A stretch of DNA of 64,000 nucleotides, from NCBI RefSeq assembly GCF_028994805.1, contig NZ_JAJQQP010000009.1, positions 62,001-126,000 on the forward strand, read 5' to 3'. This document shows positions 24,059 to 31,340 of this stretch, piece after piece (the first letter of the stretch is position 1; every line of letters starts with the position of its first letter). The notes under the pieces are model-generated. The model was not told where the DNA came from. It did not search any database and was given only the letters and a program-made list of their open reading frames with translations. The stretch is from Promicromonospora iranensis. Lineage in GTDB: Bacteria; Actinomycetota; Actinomycetes; Actinomycetales; Cellulomonadaceae. The translations under genes and the position numbers were made by a program.

Positions 24059-25261
24059 TCACCGGGGCTCCGACGCCAGCGCGACCAGCCGCTCCGCCTT
24101 CAGCTCGGTCTCGTGCCACTCCGCCGTCGGGTCGGAGCCCCAGGTGATGCCGGCGCCGGTGCCGAACCGGAGCACCCCGCCGGTTCCGTGGTCGGCCCAC
24201 CAGAACGTGCGGATGCCGACGGCGAGCGACGCCTCGCCGTCGGCCACCCACCCCACCGCGCCGCAGTACGGGCCGCGGGGCACGGGCTCCAGCTCACCGA
24301 TGATCCGCAGCGCGCTCGACTTCGGGGCACCCGAGACCGACCCCGGCGGGAACGTGCCGGCCAGCAGACGGCGCCACAGCTCGCCGGAGCGGACGACGTC
24401 GTCGGACAGGGTGCCGCGCACGCGAGAGACGAGGTGCACCAGGCCGGGATGCTCCTCGACCGCCAGCAGTCCGGTGACCTCGACGGTGCCCGGGCGGCAG
24501 ACGATCTGCAGGTCATTGCGCACGAGGTCCGTGATCATCACGTTCTCGGCGCGGTCCTTCTCGGTGAGCCCGTCGGGCGTGCGCGCCGTGCCCTTGATCG
24601 GGCCGGACTCGACGACGGTGCCCGTCCCCGGCTCCTCCCGCACGGCCAGGTAGAGCTCGGGGGAGGCGCTCACCACCCACACCGGGTCCAGCCCGCTGGC
24701 AGCAGGGACGTGGACGGCAGCGGCGTGCGGAGCAGGGTTCCCGGCCGCGAGCCGGGCGGCGAGCGCCCGGGCGTCGGGCTCGGTGCCGGTAGGCCCGGCG
24801 GCGAGCGGCGCGGACAGCACGCGGCAGATGTTCGCCTGGTAGACGTCGCCGTCGCGCACGTGCTCGCGGACCCGGCCGACGGCGGCCTCGTAGCCGGCCT
24901 GGTCCATGGACGAGGTCCAGGCGTCGGAGGGCGGGCCGGTCCAGGCGGTGGGGGAGGGCGCTCCGGCGTCGTGTGTACCGGCGTCCTGCACCTGGGCGAA
25001 CCGCCACGCACGGGCACGGCCGCCGGCGCGGGTCCCGGAGCCTGCCTCGAAGTCGGCGACGACGAACCACGTGCCGGTCGCGAGCCGTTCGGGCTCGGCC
25101 AGGACGTCTATGCATTCGACGGCGTCCGTCGCGACGCGTCCGGCGAAGCGTGCCCAGCCGGTGTTCCCGGTCACGTCGGGCGGGGGAGTCACGGAACCCC
25201 GCCGGGACGGAACCGGTGGAATCGTGCGGTTTGCGGGCGGATGAGCCGAGCTGCGGGACAC
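24059..25261 (-). CDS. pabB: Aminodeoxychorismate synthase component I (PabB-like)
   Basis: About 400 residues of a chorismate-utilising enzyme that converts chorismate and ammonia to 4-amino-4-deoxychorismate for p-aminobenzoate/folate. Family motifs: VESGPIKGTARTP, NVMITDLVRNDLQ, TFPPGSVSGAPKSSALRII, GPYCGAVGW and GAGITWGSDPTAEWHETELK. The PIKGT signature (Lys rather than Ala) is typical of PabB over anthranilate synthase. The GTG at 25261 is tentative; the first 25 residues are Pro/Ser-rich, and the next in-frame GTG (about 25195) would also serve. No glutaminase (pabA) is adjacent. Chorismate lyase lies at 7063-7911. Confidence 0.88.
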   Translation of the reverse strand: MSRSSAHPPANRTIPPVPSRRGSVTPPPDVTGNTGWARFAGRVATDAVECIDVLAEPERLATGTWFVVADFEAGSGTRAGGRARAWRFAQVQDAGTHDAGAPSPTAWTGPPSDAWTSSMDQAGYEAAVGRVREHVRDGDVYQANICRVLSAPLAAGPTGTEPDARALAARLAAGNPAPHAAAVHVPAASGLDPVWVVSASPELYLAVREEPGTGTVVESGPIKGTARTPDGLTEKDRAENVMITDLVRNDLQIVCRPGTVEVTGLLAVEEHPGLVHLVSRVRGTLSDDVVRSGELWRRLLAGTFPPGSVSGAPKSSALRIIGELEPVPRGPYCGAVGWVADGEASLAVGIRTFWWADHGTGGVLRFGTGAGITWGSDPTAEWHETELKAERLVALASEPR

Positions 25262-25288
25262 GGGACAACCGTACGGCGGCGCGCGCGA

Positions 25289-25319
25289 TTGGACGGTTCG
25301 CCCTCTGTTCGATTAATGT
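25289..25319 (+). promoter_or_regulatory. Promoter of first Gly-Cys-Val tRNA cluster
   Basis: TTGGAC (25289-25294), 19-base spacer, TAATGT (25314-25319), 48 bases before tRNA-Gly. The second cluster has the same -35 word in the same GATTGGAC context and the same 19-base spacing. Confidence 0.5.
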
Positions 25320-25366
25320 TCAGAACGCGCCGGAACACCGGGGGAAACCCCAGGATGCCCGGCTTC

Positions 25367-25438
25367 GCGGATGTAGCTCAGTGGTAGAGCATCACCTTGC
25401 CAAGGTGAGGGTCGCGGGTTCAAGTCCCGTCATCCGCT
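25367..25438 (+). tRNA. tRNA-Gly (anticodon GCC), copy 1
   Basis: A 72-nt cloverleaf: acceptor GCGGATG/CATCCGC, D-arm AGCTCAGTGGTAGAGC, anticodon stem CACCT/AGGTG around TGCC-containing loop (TTGCCAA; anticodon GCC), T-arm GGGTTCAAGTCCC. It is identical to copy 2 at 28617-28688. Confidence 0.97.
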
Positions 25439-25503
25439 CGGAAACGCCGCTCTCGTAGATCTTCGGCTGATGAGAGCACCCAAGGTTGTAGGTTTGACCC
25501 AGC

Positions 25504-25574
25504 GGTGGGTTGGCCGAGTGGCGAGGCAGCGGCCTGCAAAGCCGTATACACGGGTTCGAATCCCGTACCCACCT
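25504..25574 (+). tRNA. tRNA-Cys (anticodon GCA), copy 1
   Basis: A 71-nt cloverleaf: acceptor GGTGGGT/ACCCACC, anticodon loop CTGCAAA (GCA), T-arm GGGTTCGAATCCC. It differs from copy 2 at two positions, one in the D-arm (GTGGC versus GAGGC) and one next to the anticodon arm (GTATAC versus GTACAC). Confidence 0.96.
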
Positions 25575-25587
25575 CGCATTGCAGCAC

Positions 25588-25659
25588 GGGCGATTGGCGC
25601 AGCGGTAGCGCGCTTCCCTGACACGGAAGAGGTCACTGGTTCGATCCCAGTATCGCCCA
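25588..25659 (+). tRNA. tRNA-Val (anticodon GAC), copy 1
   Basis: A 72-nt cloverleaf: acceptor GGGCGAT/ATCGCCC, anticodon stem CTTCC/GGAAG around CTGACAC (GAC), T-arm GGTTCGATCC. It is identical to copy 2 at 28788-28859. Confidence 0.97.
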
Positions 25660-25670
25660 CCAGCACGGCA

Positions 25671-25710
25671 GGCCCCCTCACCAGCGGAAACGCTGGCCAG
25701 GGGGTCTTTT
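25671..25710 (+). terminator. Terminator of tRNA cluster, copy 1
   Basis: Stem-loop with arms 25671-25686 and 25691-25706 around GAAA, followed by a T-run (TCTTTTG). It contains the CCAGCGGAAACGCTGG hairpin shared with the other two tRNA-Val terminators. Confidence 0.85.
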
Positions 25711-25730
25711 GTATGTCTGGGGCCCGCGGC

Positions 25731-26642
25731 TCAAAAGAGGACGTCATGCTGGGTCTCCGTGGTCGCTCTGGGCTTGGTGACGAGGGTTGCTCCCGCGGTG
25801 AAGGGTTCGTCGTCGTGGGCTCGGCTCAGGGCCCAGCCCTGGAGCAGACCGGTGTCCAGCAGCATGAGCCCGGCCGACGTGGCGAGGTACAGGTCGCGTC
25901 CGATCCGACACACGACCTCACCGTTGATCGTGGCTTCGGCATGCAGGGGGTCGATCTGCTGGTCAGGGGCAATTCCGCCGTGGGGCAACCCGTAGGTCGG
26001 GGTGTGATCCACGGGGTCGGTAGTGGTGCGGGTCTGACCGGACGGCCAGTCCAGACCCGCGGCGTGTTCCGCGACCGCGACGAGCTCTGCTGCGCGGGTC
26101 AGAGCTGTTCCGGGCGCCAGCCGGGCGCCGCGCTTTCGGGCGGTGCGGACCTGCTGGGGTATACCGAGCGCGGTGGTGAGCAGTGCTTCGCACCGCCTGG
26201 CGGACAACAGGGACCCGGCCGACAGGACCATCGAGGACAGCGCGCCCTGTTCCAGCAGCCGGGCTTGCCCGCGTTCGGTCGCCGTGATCCCGGTCTTGAT
26301 GATGCTGCCGTGATGGGCGAGATAGACGGTGAACTCGCGGGGATCGTCCAGGGCGGTGTCGGTCGCGACCGACCGGGTGCGAGCGATCGCTGCGCAGGAG
26401 ACGCACTGCCCGGACTTCGCACCCGCGTCGATCGGTGCGGCCGCGGTGCAGGGCACTCGGCGGCCGTCCCACCGCAGCCCGGTACAGCGCCGGTCCGACC
26501 CGACCCTGAGCGACAGGCGTGCCCCGGGTTCGACCGCGCTGGCGCGTACGTCACCGGTCGGCGAGAGCCACTCCAGCCTGGCGCCGGCCTCGGTCCAGAC
26601 AAGCCCGGTGGGCCGCCAGGCGGGTGCGGAGGCATCGATCAT
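25731..26642 (-). CDS. DUF2797-like protein
   Basis: A 303-residue cytoplasmic protein of unknown function. A Cys-rich N-terminal third (RRCTG, RVPCT, QCVSC: possible metal site of four cysteines) is followed by a segment FTVYLAHHGSIIKTGITATERGQARLLEQGA that is typical of DUF2797 proteins and resembles a GIY-YIG-like strand pattern. ATG 26642 is chosen because AGGAGG sits nine bases upstream; the open frame continues far upstream without support. It is convergent with the tRNA cluster and is the first of four genes between the two copies of that cluster. Function not assigned. Confidence 0.68.
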   Translation of the reverse strand: MIDASAPAWRPTGLVWTEAGARLEWLSPTGDVRASAVEPGARLSLRVGSDRRCTGLRWDGRRVPCTAAAPIDAGAKSGQCVSCAAIARTRSVATDTALDDPREFTVYLAHHGSIIKTGITATERGQARLLEQGALSSMVLSAGSLLSARRCEALLTTALGIPQQVRTARKRGARLAPGTALTRAAELVAVAEHAAGLDWPSGQTRTTTDPVDHTPTYGLPHGGIAPDQQIDPLHAEATINGEVVCRIGRDLYLATSAGLMLLDTGLLQGWALSRAHDDEPFTAGATLVTKPRATTETQHDVLF

Positions 26643-26767
26643 GAGTCGCCTCCTAGCGTCGCAGGGCTCGGTACGTGTCGCGCGGTCTTCCGTCGGTGTT
26701 TCCTCGACGCATCCCGGGTCGCTCCATACTCTCCCAGGGACAGGATGCCCACCGGAGGTCCCGCGCC

Positions 26768-27187
26768 ATGCCAGGTCCACGCAGTCACGAGACGGCCCAC
26801 GGGTGGTTGCTCGCAATCGAGATCCTCTGTGGACTCGCGGTGTGGCTCGGTGTCTTCGTCCTTTTCGTCAACCACATCGAAGCCACCGGGTTCATCGTCC
26901 CCGTCAGTGAGGGGCCTCATCCCGACACCATCTCGGCGTACCGTGCCTGGGCACCGGTGACGGCGGCGGCGCTGCTCGTGATGCTTGTCGCGGCGTTCCG
27001 ACGTCGCGCCCGCTGGCTCTTCCTCGGCCATGCGATCACAGCCTTCGTCGCGATCGCCGCCGTACTCCTGTTCGCCGTGCCCTCGATCGACTTCCGCTCA
27101 TTGATCGACCCACCGCCGGTCGAGCAGTCTTACGGTCCTGGCTACGAGCCGTGCTACAGCGGCTCCGACGGCTGCCCAGGCGGCTAA
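26768..27187 (+). CDS. Small membrane protein, unknown function
   Basis: A 139-residue protein with three predicted membrane helices (WLLAIEILCGLAVWLGVFVL, about residues 12-32; APVTAAALLVMLVAA, 62-78; LFLGHAITAFVAIAAVLLFA, 85-105) and a C-terminal extracytoplasmic tail with two cysteines (YEPCYSGSDGCPGG). Spacing after GGAGGT supports the ATG. It is divergent from the DUF2797-like gene and lies between the duplicated tRNA clusters. No family recognised. Confidence 0.65.
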   Translation: MPGPRSHETAHGWLLAIEILCGLAVWLGVFVLFVNHIEATGFIVPVSEGPHPDTISAYRAWAPVTAAALLVMLVAAFRRRARWLFLGHAITAFVAIAAVLLFAVPSIDFRSLIDPPPVEQSYGPGYEPCYSGSDGCPGG

Positions 27188-27243
27188 GAGCTCAACTGTC
27201 GGCTACGGGCGGCTAGGGGCGTCTGCTGTCGGAGCGGGGGAGG

Positions 27244-28047
27244 TTACGACCCGGGCGTCACGGTCCATGATCCGTTCGTCGTGATGGCGAGCACCCCGGG
27301 CAGCGAGACGTCGTAGGAGTCGGTGAACGCCACGCTGTCCCCGAACACCCGAGGGCTGCCCGAGACGCTGAAGTAGCGGCCGGCGAACGAGTCGTCGGGC
27401 CCTGCCGGGGCGAACTCCACGTCGAGGCGTGTCGCTGTGTCGCCGAACGCCAGCACCTTCGAGCCGTCGCCGGACTGCTCGCCGGTCACGGGAGCCAGAT
27501 CGTTCCACGACTCGAACCGCAGGCTCCACGGTCCTTCGGCGGCAAGCCAGACGGCCTGCTCGGGGTCACCACCCTTGAACACGTCCATGAGGTAGTCGCC
27601 GGCCAGGGCGCCGTCGGCCGCGCCGAACGGTGTGCCACGGTCGGGACCCGTGAGGACGGTCGCCCCCGAGCAGGCCGAGCAGTCGAGGTGGACGACGACA
27701 GCGAACTCGCCGTCCCGCTCGAAGGTGACCTCGGCGCTGCCCCGCCCTTCCGCCGCGGCGGGCGCACCCTCCGCCACGGTGCCCGCCGCCACCGAGCGGG
27801 CCGGTGCTTCGGTCGGGCGCAGGTCGGGCGTCGGTTCGGGCGTCGGTTCGGCCTCGGGTGCTGGTGCCTCCGGGGTCACGTCGGCACGGGGCGGCGCGGG
27901 CTCGGACGGGGTGGCGGTCCGGGCCGACGGGGATGCGCCCGTGGCGGGGCCTTCGGCGGCGGCACACGCGGTCGACGCGACCGCGACGAGGAACGCGGCG
28001 GCGAGCGCCGCGACCGTCGGACGCGGCCGGTCGTGGGGTGTGGTCAC
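27244..28047 (-). CDS. Putative secreted lipoprotein, unknown function
   Basis: A 267-residue protein with a signal peptide ending in a lipobox (VASTACAA, Cys about residue 28), a long Pro/Glu/Thr/Ala-rich linker (PEAPAPEAEPTPEPTPD) to about residue 100, and a C-terminal beta-rich domain of about 160 residues containing a CSAC motif (LDCSACSGAT) and a WSLRFESWNDLAP segment. The linker suggests display away from the membrane. No catalytic motif is recognised. Confidence 0.65.
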   Translation of the reverse strand: MTTPHDRPRPTVAALAAAFLVAVASTACAAAEGPATGASPSARTATPSEPAPPRADVTPEAPAPEAEPTPEPTPDLRPTEAPARSVAAGTVAEGAPAAAEGRGSAEVTFERDGEFAVVVHLDCSACSGATVLTGPDRGTPFGAADGALAGDYLMDVFKGGDPEQAVWLAAEGPWSLRFESWNDLAPVTGEQSGDGSKVLAFGDTATRLDVEFAPAGPDDSFAGRYFSVSGSPRVFGDSVAFTDSYDVSLPGVLAITTNGSWTVTPGS

Positions 28048-28074
28048 GGGGTCAGGCTGCCATGGAGTGCCCGG

Positions 28075-28473
28075 CTACTGCGTCGTGTAGTGCTCGATGC
28101 TCATCACCAGGATGACGCGGTCGGCGCTGTCCGGCGGCGGGGGCTGGTCGGGGGCGCCGTACCGCTCGGCGAGGTGGACGTAGAACGCGCCGGTCGGGTC
28201 CGGGATCACCTCGATCAGCTTCCCGCGGACCTCGACGTAGCTCAGCACGTTGTCGTCGTTGATGATCGCGAGGCTCATCGACGGGTTGTGCTGCAGGTTG
28301 CGGTACTTGGCGCGCTTCGTGGTGTGCGTGAAGCGCAGCGTCTCGCCGTCGAAGTCGAACCACATCGGGTTGACCTGGACCGTGTCGTCCGGGCGGATGG
28401 TGCCGAGGAACGCGTAGTTCGGCGCCTCCAGGAGCGGGATCAGGTGGGCGGGGATGACGTCGGTCGCACTCAT
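28075..28473 (-). CDS. PPOX-class flavin/F420-dependent protein
   Basis: A 132-residue split-barrel protein of the pyridoxamine-5'-phosphate-oxidase-like superfamily, of the short actinomycete type that often binds F420 or FMN. Evidence: YAFLGTIRPDDTVQVNPMWFDFDG, RFTHTTKRAKYRNLQHNPSMSLAI and VEVRGKLIEVIPDP. ATG 28473 with GGCGG upstream fits the domain start. Likely a small reductase; substrate unknown. It ends 27 bases before the lipoprotein gene on the same strand. Confidence 0.82.
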   Translation of the reverse strand: MSATDVIPAHLIPLLEAPNYAFLGTIRPDDTVQVNPMWFDFDGETLRFTHTTKRAKYRNLQHNPSMSLAIINDDNVLSYVEVRGKLIEVIPDPTGAFYVHLAERYGAPDQPPPPDSADRVILVMSIEHYTTQ

Positions 28474-28537
28474 ACCGCCGAACATAGCCGCGGGCCGGTC
28501 TCCAGGGGACGCGTCGCAGGTGACACGCTCATTTCGA

Positions 28538-28568
28538 TTGGACCGGCACACCGTTTGTGAACTACTCT
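28538..28568 (+). promoter_or_regulatory. Promoter of second Gly-Cys-Val tRNA cluster
   Basis: TTGGAC (28538-28543), 19-base spacer, TACTCT (28563-28568), about 48 bases before tRNA-Gly. Layout matches the first cluster although surrounding sequence differs. Confidence 0.45.
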
Positions 28569-28616
28569 TCCGGAGCGTCACCACAGGGGCCCGAAGGGGT
28601 CCGAGCTGGTGGCAAC

Positions 28617-28688
28617 GCGGATGTAGCTCAGTGGTAGAGCATCACCTTGCCAAGGTGAGGGTCGCGGGTTCAAGTCCCGTCATCCGCT
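28617..28688 (+). tRNA. tRNA-Gly (anticodon GCC), copy 2
   Basis: Same 72-nt sequence as 25367-25438, including the discriminator T. The spacer to tRNA-Cys is 27 bases here and 65 bases in copy 1. Confidence 0.97.
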
Positions 28689-28715
28689 CGAACCCGCTTT
28701 TTTGGTGGGGAGCAC

Positions 28716-28786
28716 GGTGGGTTGGCCGAGAGGCGAGGCAGCGGCCTGCAAAGCCGTACACACGGGTTCGAATCCCGTACCCACCT
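28716..28786 (+). tRNA. tRNA-Cys (anticodon GCA), copy 2
   Basis: A 71-nt cloverleaf with two base differences from copy 1. Only one base separates it from tRNA-Val, against 13 in copy 1. Confidence 0.96.
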
Positions 28787-28787
28787 C

Positions 28788-28859
28788 GGGCGATTGGCGC
28801 AGCGGTAGCGCGCTTCCCTGACACGGAAGAGGTCACTGGTTCGATCCCAGTATCGCCCA
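28788..28859 (+). tRNA. tRNA-Val (anticodon GAC), copy 2
   Basis: Identical to copy 1 over 72 nt; the identity continues for only a few bases (CCAGCA) downstream before the sequences diverge outside the shared terminator hairpin. Confidence 0.97.
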
Positions 28860-28865
28860 CCAGCA

Positions 28866-28911
28866 AAAAGGGCCCTCTGGCCAGCGGAAACGCTGGCCAG
28901 AGGGCCCTTTT
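28866..28911. terminator. Terminator of tRNA cluster, copy 2
   Basis: A near-perfect 21-bp stem (28866-28886 / 28891-28911) around GAAA, with A-run before and T-run after, so it can act on both strands: for the tRNAs and for the convergent oxidoreductase gene. It shares the CCAGCGGAAACGCTGG core with copy 1 but has a different outer stem. Confidence 0.88.
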
Positions 28912-28946
28912 GCACGCCTGCCCGCCCGGCGCCCGGGCCGCCGGTC

Positions 28947-29957
28947 TCAGACGCGGACGAGCATCTTGCCGGTGTTGGCGCCGCGCATCATGTCGAGGAA
29001 CGCGTCGACGGTGTTCTCGATGCCGTCGACGACCGTCTCGTCGTAGGCGATCTTGCCCGCCGCGAACCAGGCCGTCATCTGCTCCTGGAACTCGGGGGCG
29101 AGGTGGAGGTAGGAGCCGAGGGTGAACCCTTGCAGGGTGAGCCCGCGCGTGATGATGTTGCCCATGTTGTCGGGTCCGGGGGTCTTCTCGGTCGTGTTGT
29201 AGCTGGCGATGGCGCCGCAGAGCGCGGCGCGTCCGCCGTCGTTGAACGCGTCGATGGCTGCTTCGAGGTGGTCGCCGCCGACGTTGTCGAAGAACACGTC
29301 GATCCCGTCGGGTGCGGCCTCGGCCAGCTGGGCGCGCACGTCGCCGTCCTTGTAGTTGAAGGCGGCGTCGTAGCCGTACTTCTCGGTCAGCAGCGCGACC
29401 TTCTCGGGTGAACCAGCCGATCCGATGACGCGCTCGGCTCCCAGGAGCTTGGCGATCTGGCCGGCGGCGGTGCCGACGGCGCCGGCCGCTCCGGAGATGA
29501 AGACGGTGTCGCCCTCCCGCATCCCGGCGATCGCGGTGAGCCCGACGTACGCGGTCAGCCCGGTCATGCCGAGCACGTGCAGGCGCAGCGACAGCGGCAC
29601 GCCCGGCACGTCGGGGACGACGCGGAAGGTCGAGGCGTCGTCCTGCACGGTGTCGGACCAGCCGTGCTGGTGCAGCACGATCGCCCCGACGGGGACCTCG
29701 TCGGCGGCGGACTCGACCACGTGGCCGATCGCTCCGCCCGAGATGGTCTCGCCGAGCGCGAAGGGGGCGACGTAGCTGCGCACGTCGTTCATCCGGCCGC
29801 GCATGTACGGGTCGACCGAGACGAACGCGTTGCGCACGCGCACCTGGCCGGGCCGAAGGTCGCCGTAGGCGACGGTCGCGGTGCGGAAGTTCTCGTGGGC
29901 GGGCCATCCGCTCGGGCGGGAGGCGAGCTGGATCTGTGTGCTCATGAACTCGGACAT
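28947..29957 (-). CDS. Zinc-less MDR-family NADP-dependent oxidoreductase (CurA / alkenal reductase type)
   Basis: A 336-residue quinone-oxidoreductase-type enzyme without the zinc ligands of alcohol dehydrogenases. Family signs: SVDPYMRGRMND, the MTGLTAYVGL segment before the Rossmann motif VFISGAAGAVGTAAGQIAKLLGA, FFDNVGGDHLEAAI, and the C-terminal EFQEQMTAWFAAGKI. This is the pattern of enoate/alkenal double-bond reductases (CurA, leukotriene B4 dehydrogenase-like). ATG 29957 has GAGGGA upstream; MSTQ at 29945 is an alternative. It is divergent from a TetR gene and separated from it by an AT-rich region with an inverted repeat, so that regulator probably controls it. Confidence 0.87.
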   Translation of the reverse strand: MSEFMSTQIQLASRPSGWPAHENFRTATVAYGDLRPGQVRVRNAFVSVDPYMRGRMNDVRSYVAPFALGETISGGAIGHVVESAADEVPVGAIVLHQHGWSDTVQDDASTFRVVPDVPGVPLSLRLHVLGMTGLTAYVGLTAIAGMREGDTVFISGAAGAVGTAAGQIAKLLGAERVIGSAGSPEKVALLTEKYGYDAAFNYKDGDVRAQLAEAAPDGIDVFFDNVGGDHLEAAIDAFNDGGRAALCGAIASYNTTEKTPGPDNMGNIITRGLTLQGFTLGSYLHLAPEFQEQMTAWFAAGKIAYDETVVDGIENTVDAFLDMMRGANTGKMLVRV

Positions 29958-29992
29958 CGATGTGCTCCCTCGGGCGGACCCACTGTTTCTGT

Positions 29993-30031
29993 AATGACTC
30001 TTCCAATATATACTGGACAGAGCGTTTCAGA
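29993..30031. promoter_or_regulatory. Divergent promoter/operator region with imperfect palindrome
   Basis: An AT-rich island in GC-rich DNA. CTCTTCCA and TGGACAGAG flank ATATATAC (one-base insertion in the right arm), with outer TTTCTG / CAGAAA. It sits between the oxidoreductase and TetR starts and is the likely TetR operator. Confidence 0.5.
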
Positions 30032-30048
30032 AAACCGAGGAGGCGAGG

Positions 30049-30642
30049 ATGGCTCGGACGCAAGCGTTCGACCGGGAAGTGGTGGTGCGCGCGGCACGCG
30101 CCCTGTTCTGGCGTGCCGGGTTCGAGGGAGCCTCGGTCCCAGCACTGGAGGAAGCGACAGGGCTGAGCCGGTCGAGCATCTACAACACCTTCGGCTCCAA
30201 GCGAGGGCTGTTCGACGCCGCGGTGCAGAGCTATCTCGACGAGGTGATCCGGCCCAGGCTGCGTCCCCTGAAGGACGAGGTCGTCGCCCCGGAGGCGGTG
30301 CTCACGTACCTGGACGGGCTGCGGGACGCGTTCACGAGAGCCGGGTCGATGTCCGCGGCCAACGGATGCCTGCTCATCAACACGGCGACCGCGCCGGTCG
30401 TGCGCGACGACGATGTCGCGCGAGTCGTCTCCGACTACCGTGCGGAGCTGCGTGCGGCGATCGGCCGTGGGGCCGCCGCCTACCTCGACGCCGCCACGCC
30501 GGTCGAGCAGGAGCGCCTCGCCGACGCGGTCACCGGGCTCTCGATCGCCGCGTTCGCGCTCGTGCGGATCGCCCCGTCCGAGGCGGTCCGCGCGCTCGCC
30601 ACCGCGCGGGACCTGCTCACGGCGGCCCGGCTCAGCCGATGA
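30049..30642 (+). CDS. TetR-family transcriptional regulator
   Basis: A 197-residue regulator. The HTH reads ASVPALEEATGLSRSSIYNTFGSKRGLF (about residues 26-53), and the C-terminal domain has the TetR_C segment with an ANGCLLINTATA motif seen in redox/xenobiotic-responsive members. It is divergent from the MDR oxidoreductase, which it probably represses. Its 3' end overlaps the convergent phosphatase gene by 11 bases. Confidence 0.88.
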   Translation: MARTQAFDREVVVRAARALFWRAGFEGASVPALEEATGLSRSSIYNTFGSKRGLFDAAVQSYLDEVIRPRLRPLKDEVVAPEAVLTYLDGLRDAFTRAGSMSAANGCLLINTATAPVVRDDDVARVVSDYRAELRAAIGRGAAAYLDAATPVEQERLADAVTGLSIAAFALVRIAPSEAVRALATARDLLTAARLSR

Positions 30643-31330
30643 GCCGGGAGCGCAGCGCCCGGATGTGACCAGGGGTGAGCCCGCCGCGGGACAGATAGGC
30701 CTCCACCGAGCCGTGCTGCGTGCGCAGGTGCTCCATGGCCCCGACGATGACGTGGCGGGTGGGCGGGATCTCGCGGCCGGCCAGCACCTCGCGGTCGGCG
30801 GCCCGCGCGGCGTACCGCGGCGCGAGTCGCTGGTTGGTGATCTCGTAGTCGTCGGCCAGCGCGTCGAGGTCCGCCCCGACGAGGCTGAGCGCGAGCGCCA
30901 CCACGAGTCCCGTGCGGTCCTTGCCCGCGGCGCAGTGCACCAGCACCGGCCCCTCGGGCGCGTCCGCGACGGCACCGACGGCGCGCGCGAACAGCTCAGG
31001 ACGCCGGTCCAGCAGGCCGGTGTACAGGTGCACCCACGGCCCTTCCTCCGGGTCGCCGGCCGCCTGCACCGGAACGTGCAGGTGCGCCGGGAGCTCGGCG
31101 AGCCTGCTGGGGTACTGCTCGATCTCCTCCGGGCGGCGCAGGTCGATGATCCGCGAGAAGCCGTAGGCGGTGGCGGCGACGACGCCGTCGTCGGTCAGGA
31201 AGCTGGGCGACTCCGAGCGGACCAGGGTGCGCTCGCGGACGGTGCCCCCGCCCGTGAGCGGGAGTCCACCGAGGTCACGCACGTTGAGGCAGCCGGGCCA
31301 GTCGAGGTGGAGCGGTGTGTAGTCCGTCAC
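30632..31330 (-). CDS. Tyrosine-protein phosphatase (Y_phosphatase3 type)
   Basis: A 232-residue phosphatase. The start LNVRDLGGLPLTGGGTVRERTLVRS is the typical N-terminus of the bacterial Y_phosphatase3/PtpB-like family; the signature VLVHCAAGKDRTGLVVAL gives Cys-X5-Arg, with the extra Lys-Asp typical of phosphoinositide/triple-specificity members. The C-terminal SVEAYLSRGGLTPGHI segment is also usual. The GTG start lies 10 bases after the antiporter stop, suggesting cotranscription. A role in phosphoprotein or phosphoinositide turnover cannot be resolved. Confidence 0.85.
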   Translation of the reverse strand: MTDYTPLHLDWPGCLNVRDLGGLPLTGGGTVRERTLVRSESPSFLTDDGVVAATAYGFSRIIDLRRPEEIEQYPSRLAELPAHLHVPVQAAGDPEEGPWVHLYTGLLDRRPELFARAVGAVADAPEGPVLVHCAAGKDRTGLVVALALSLVGADLDALADDYEITNQRLAPRYAARAADREVLAGREIPPTRHVIVGAMEHLRTQHGSVEAYLSRGGLTPGHIRALRSRLIG

Positions 31331-31340
31331 GCGGGTGAGA

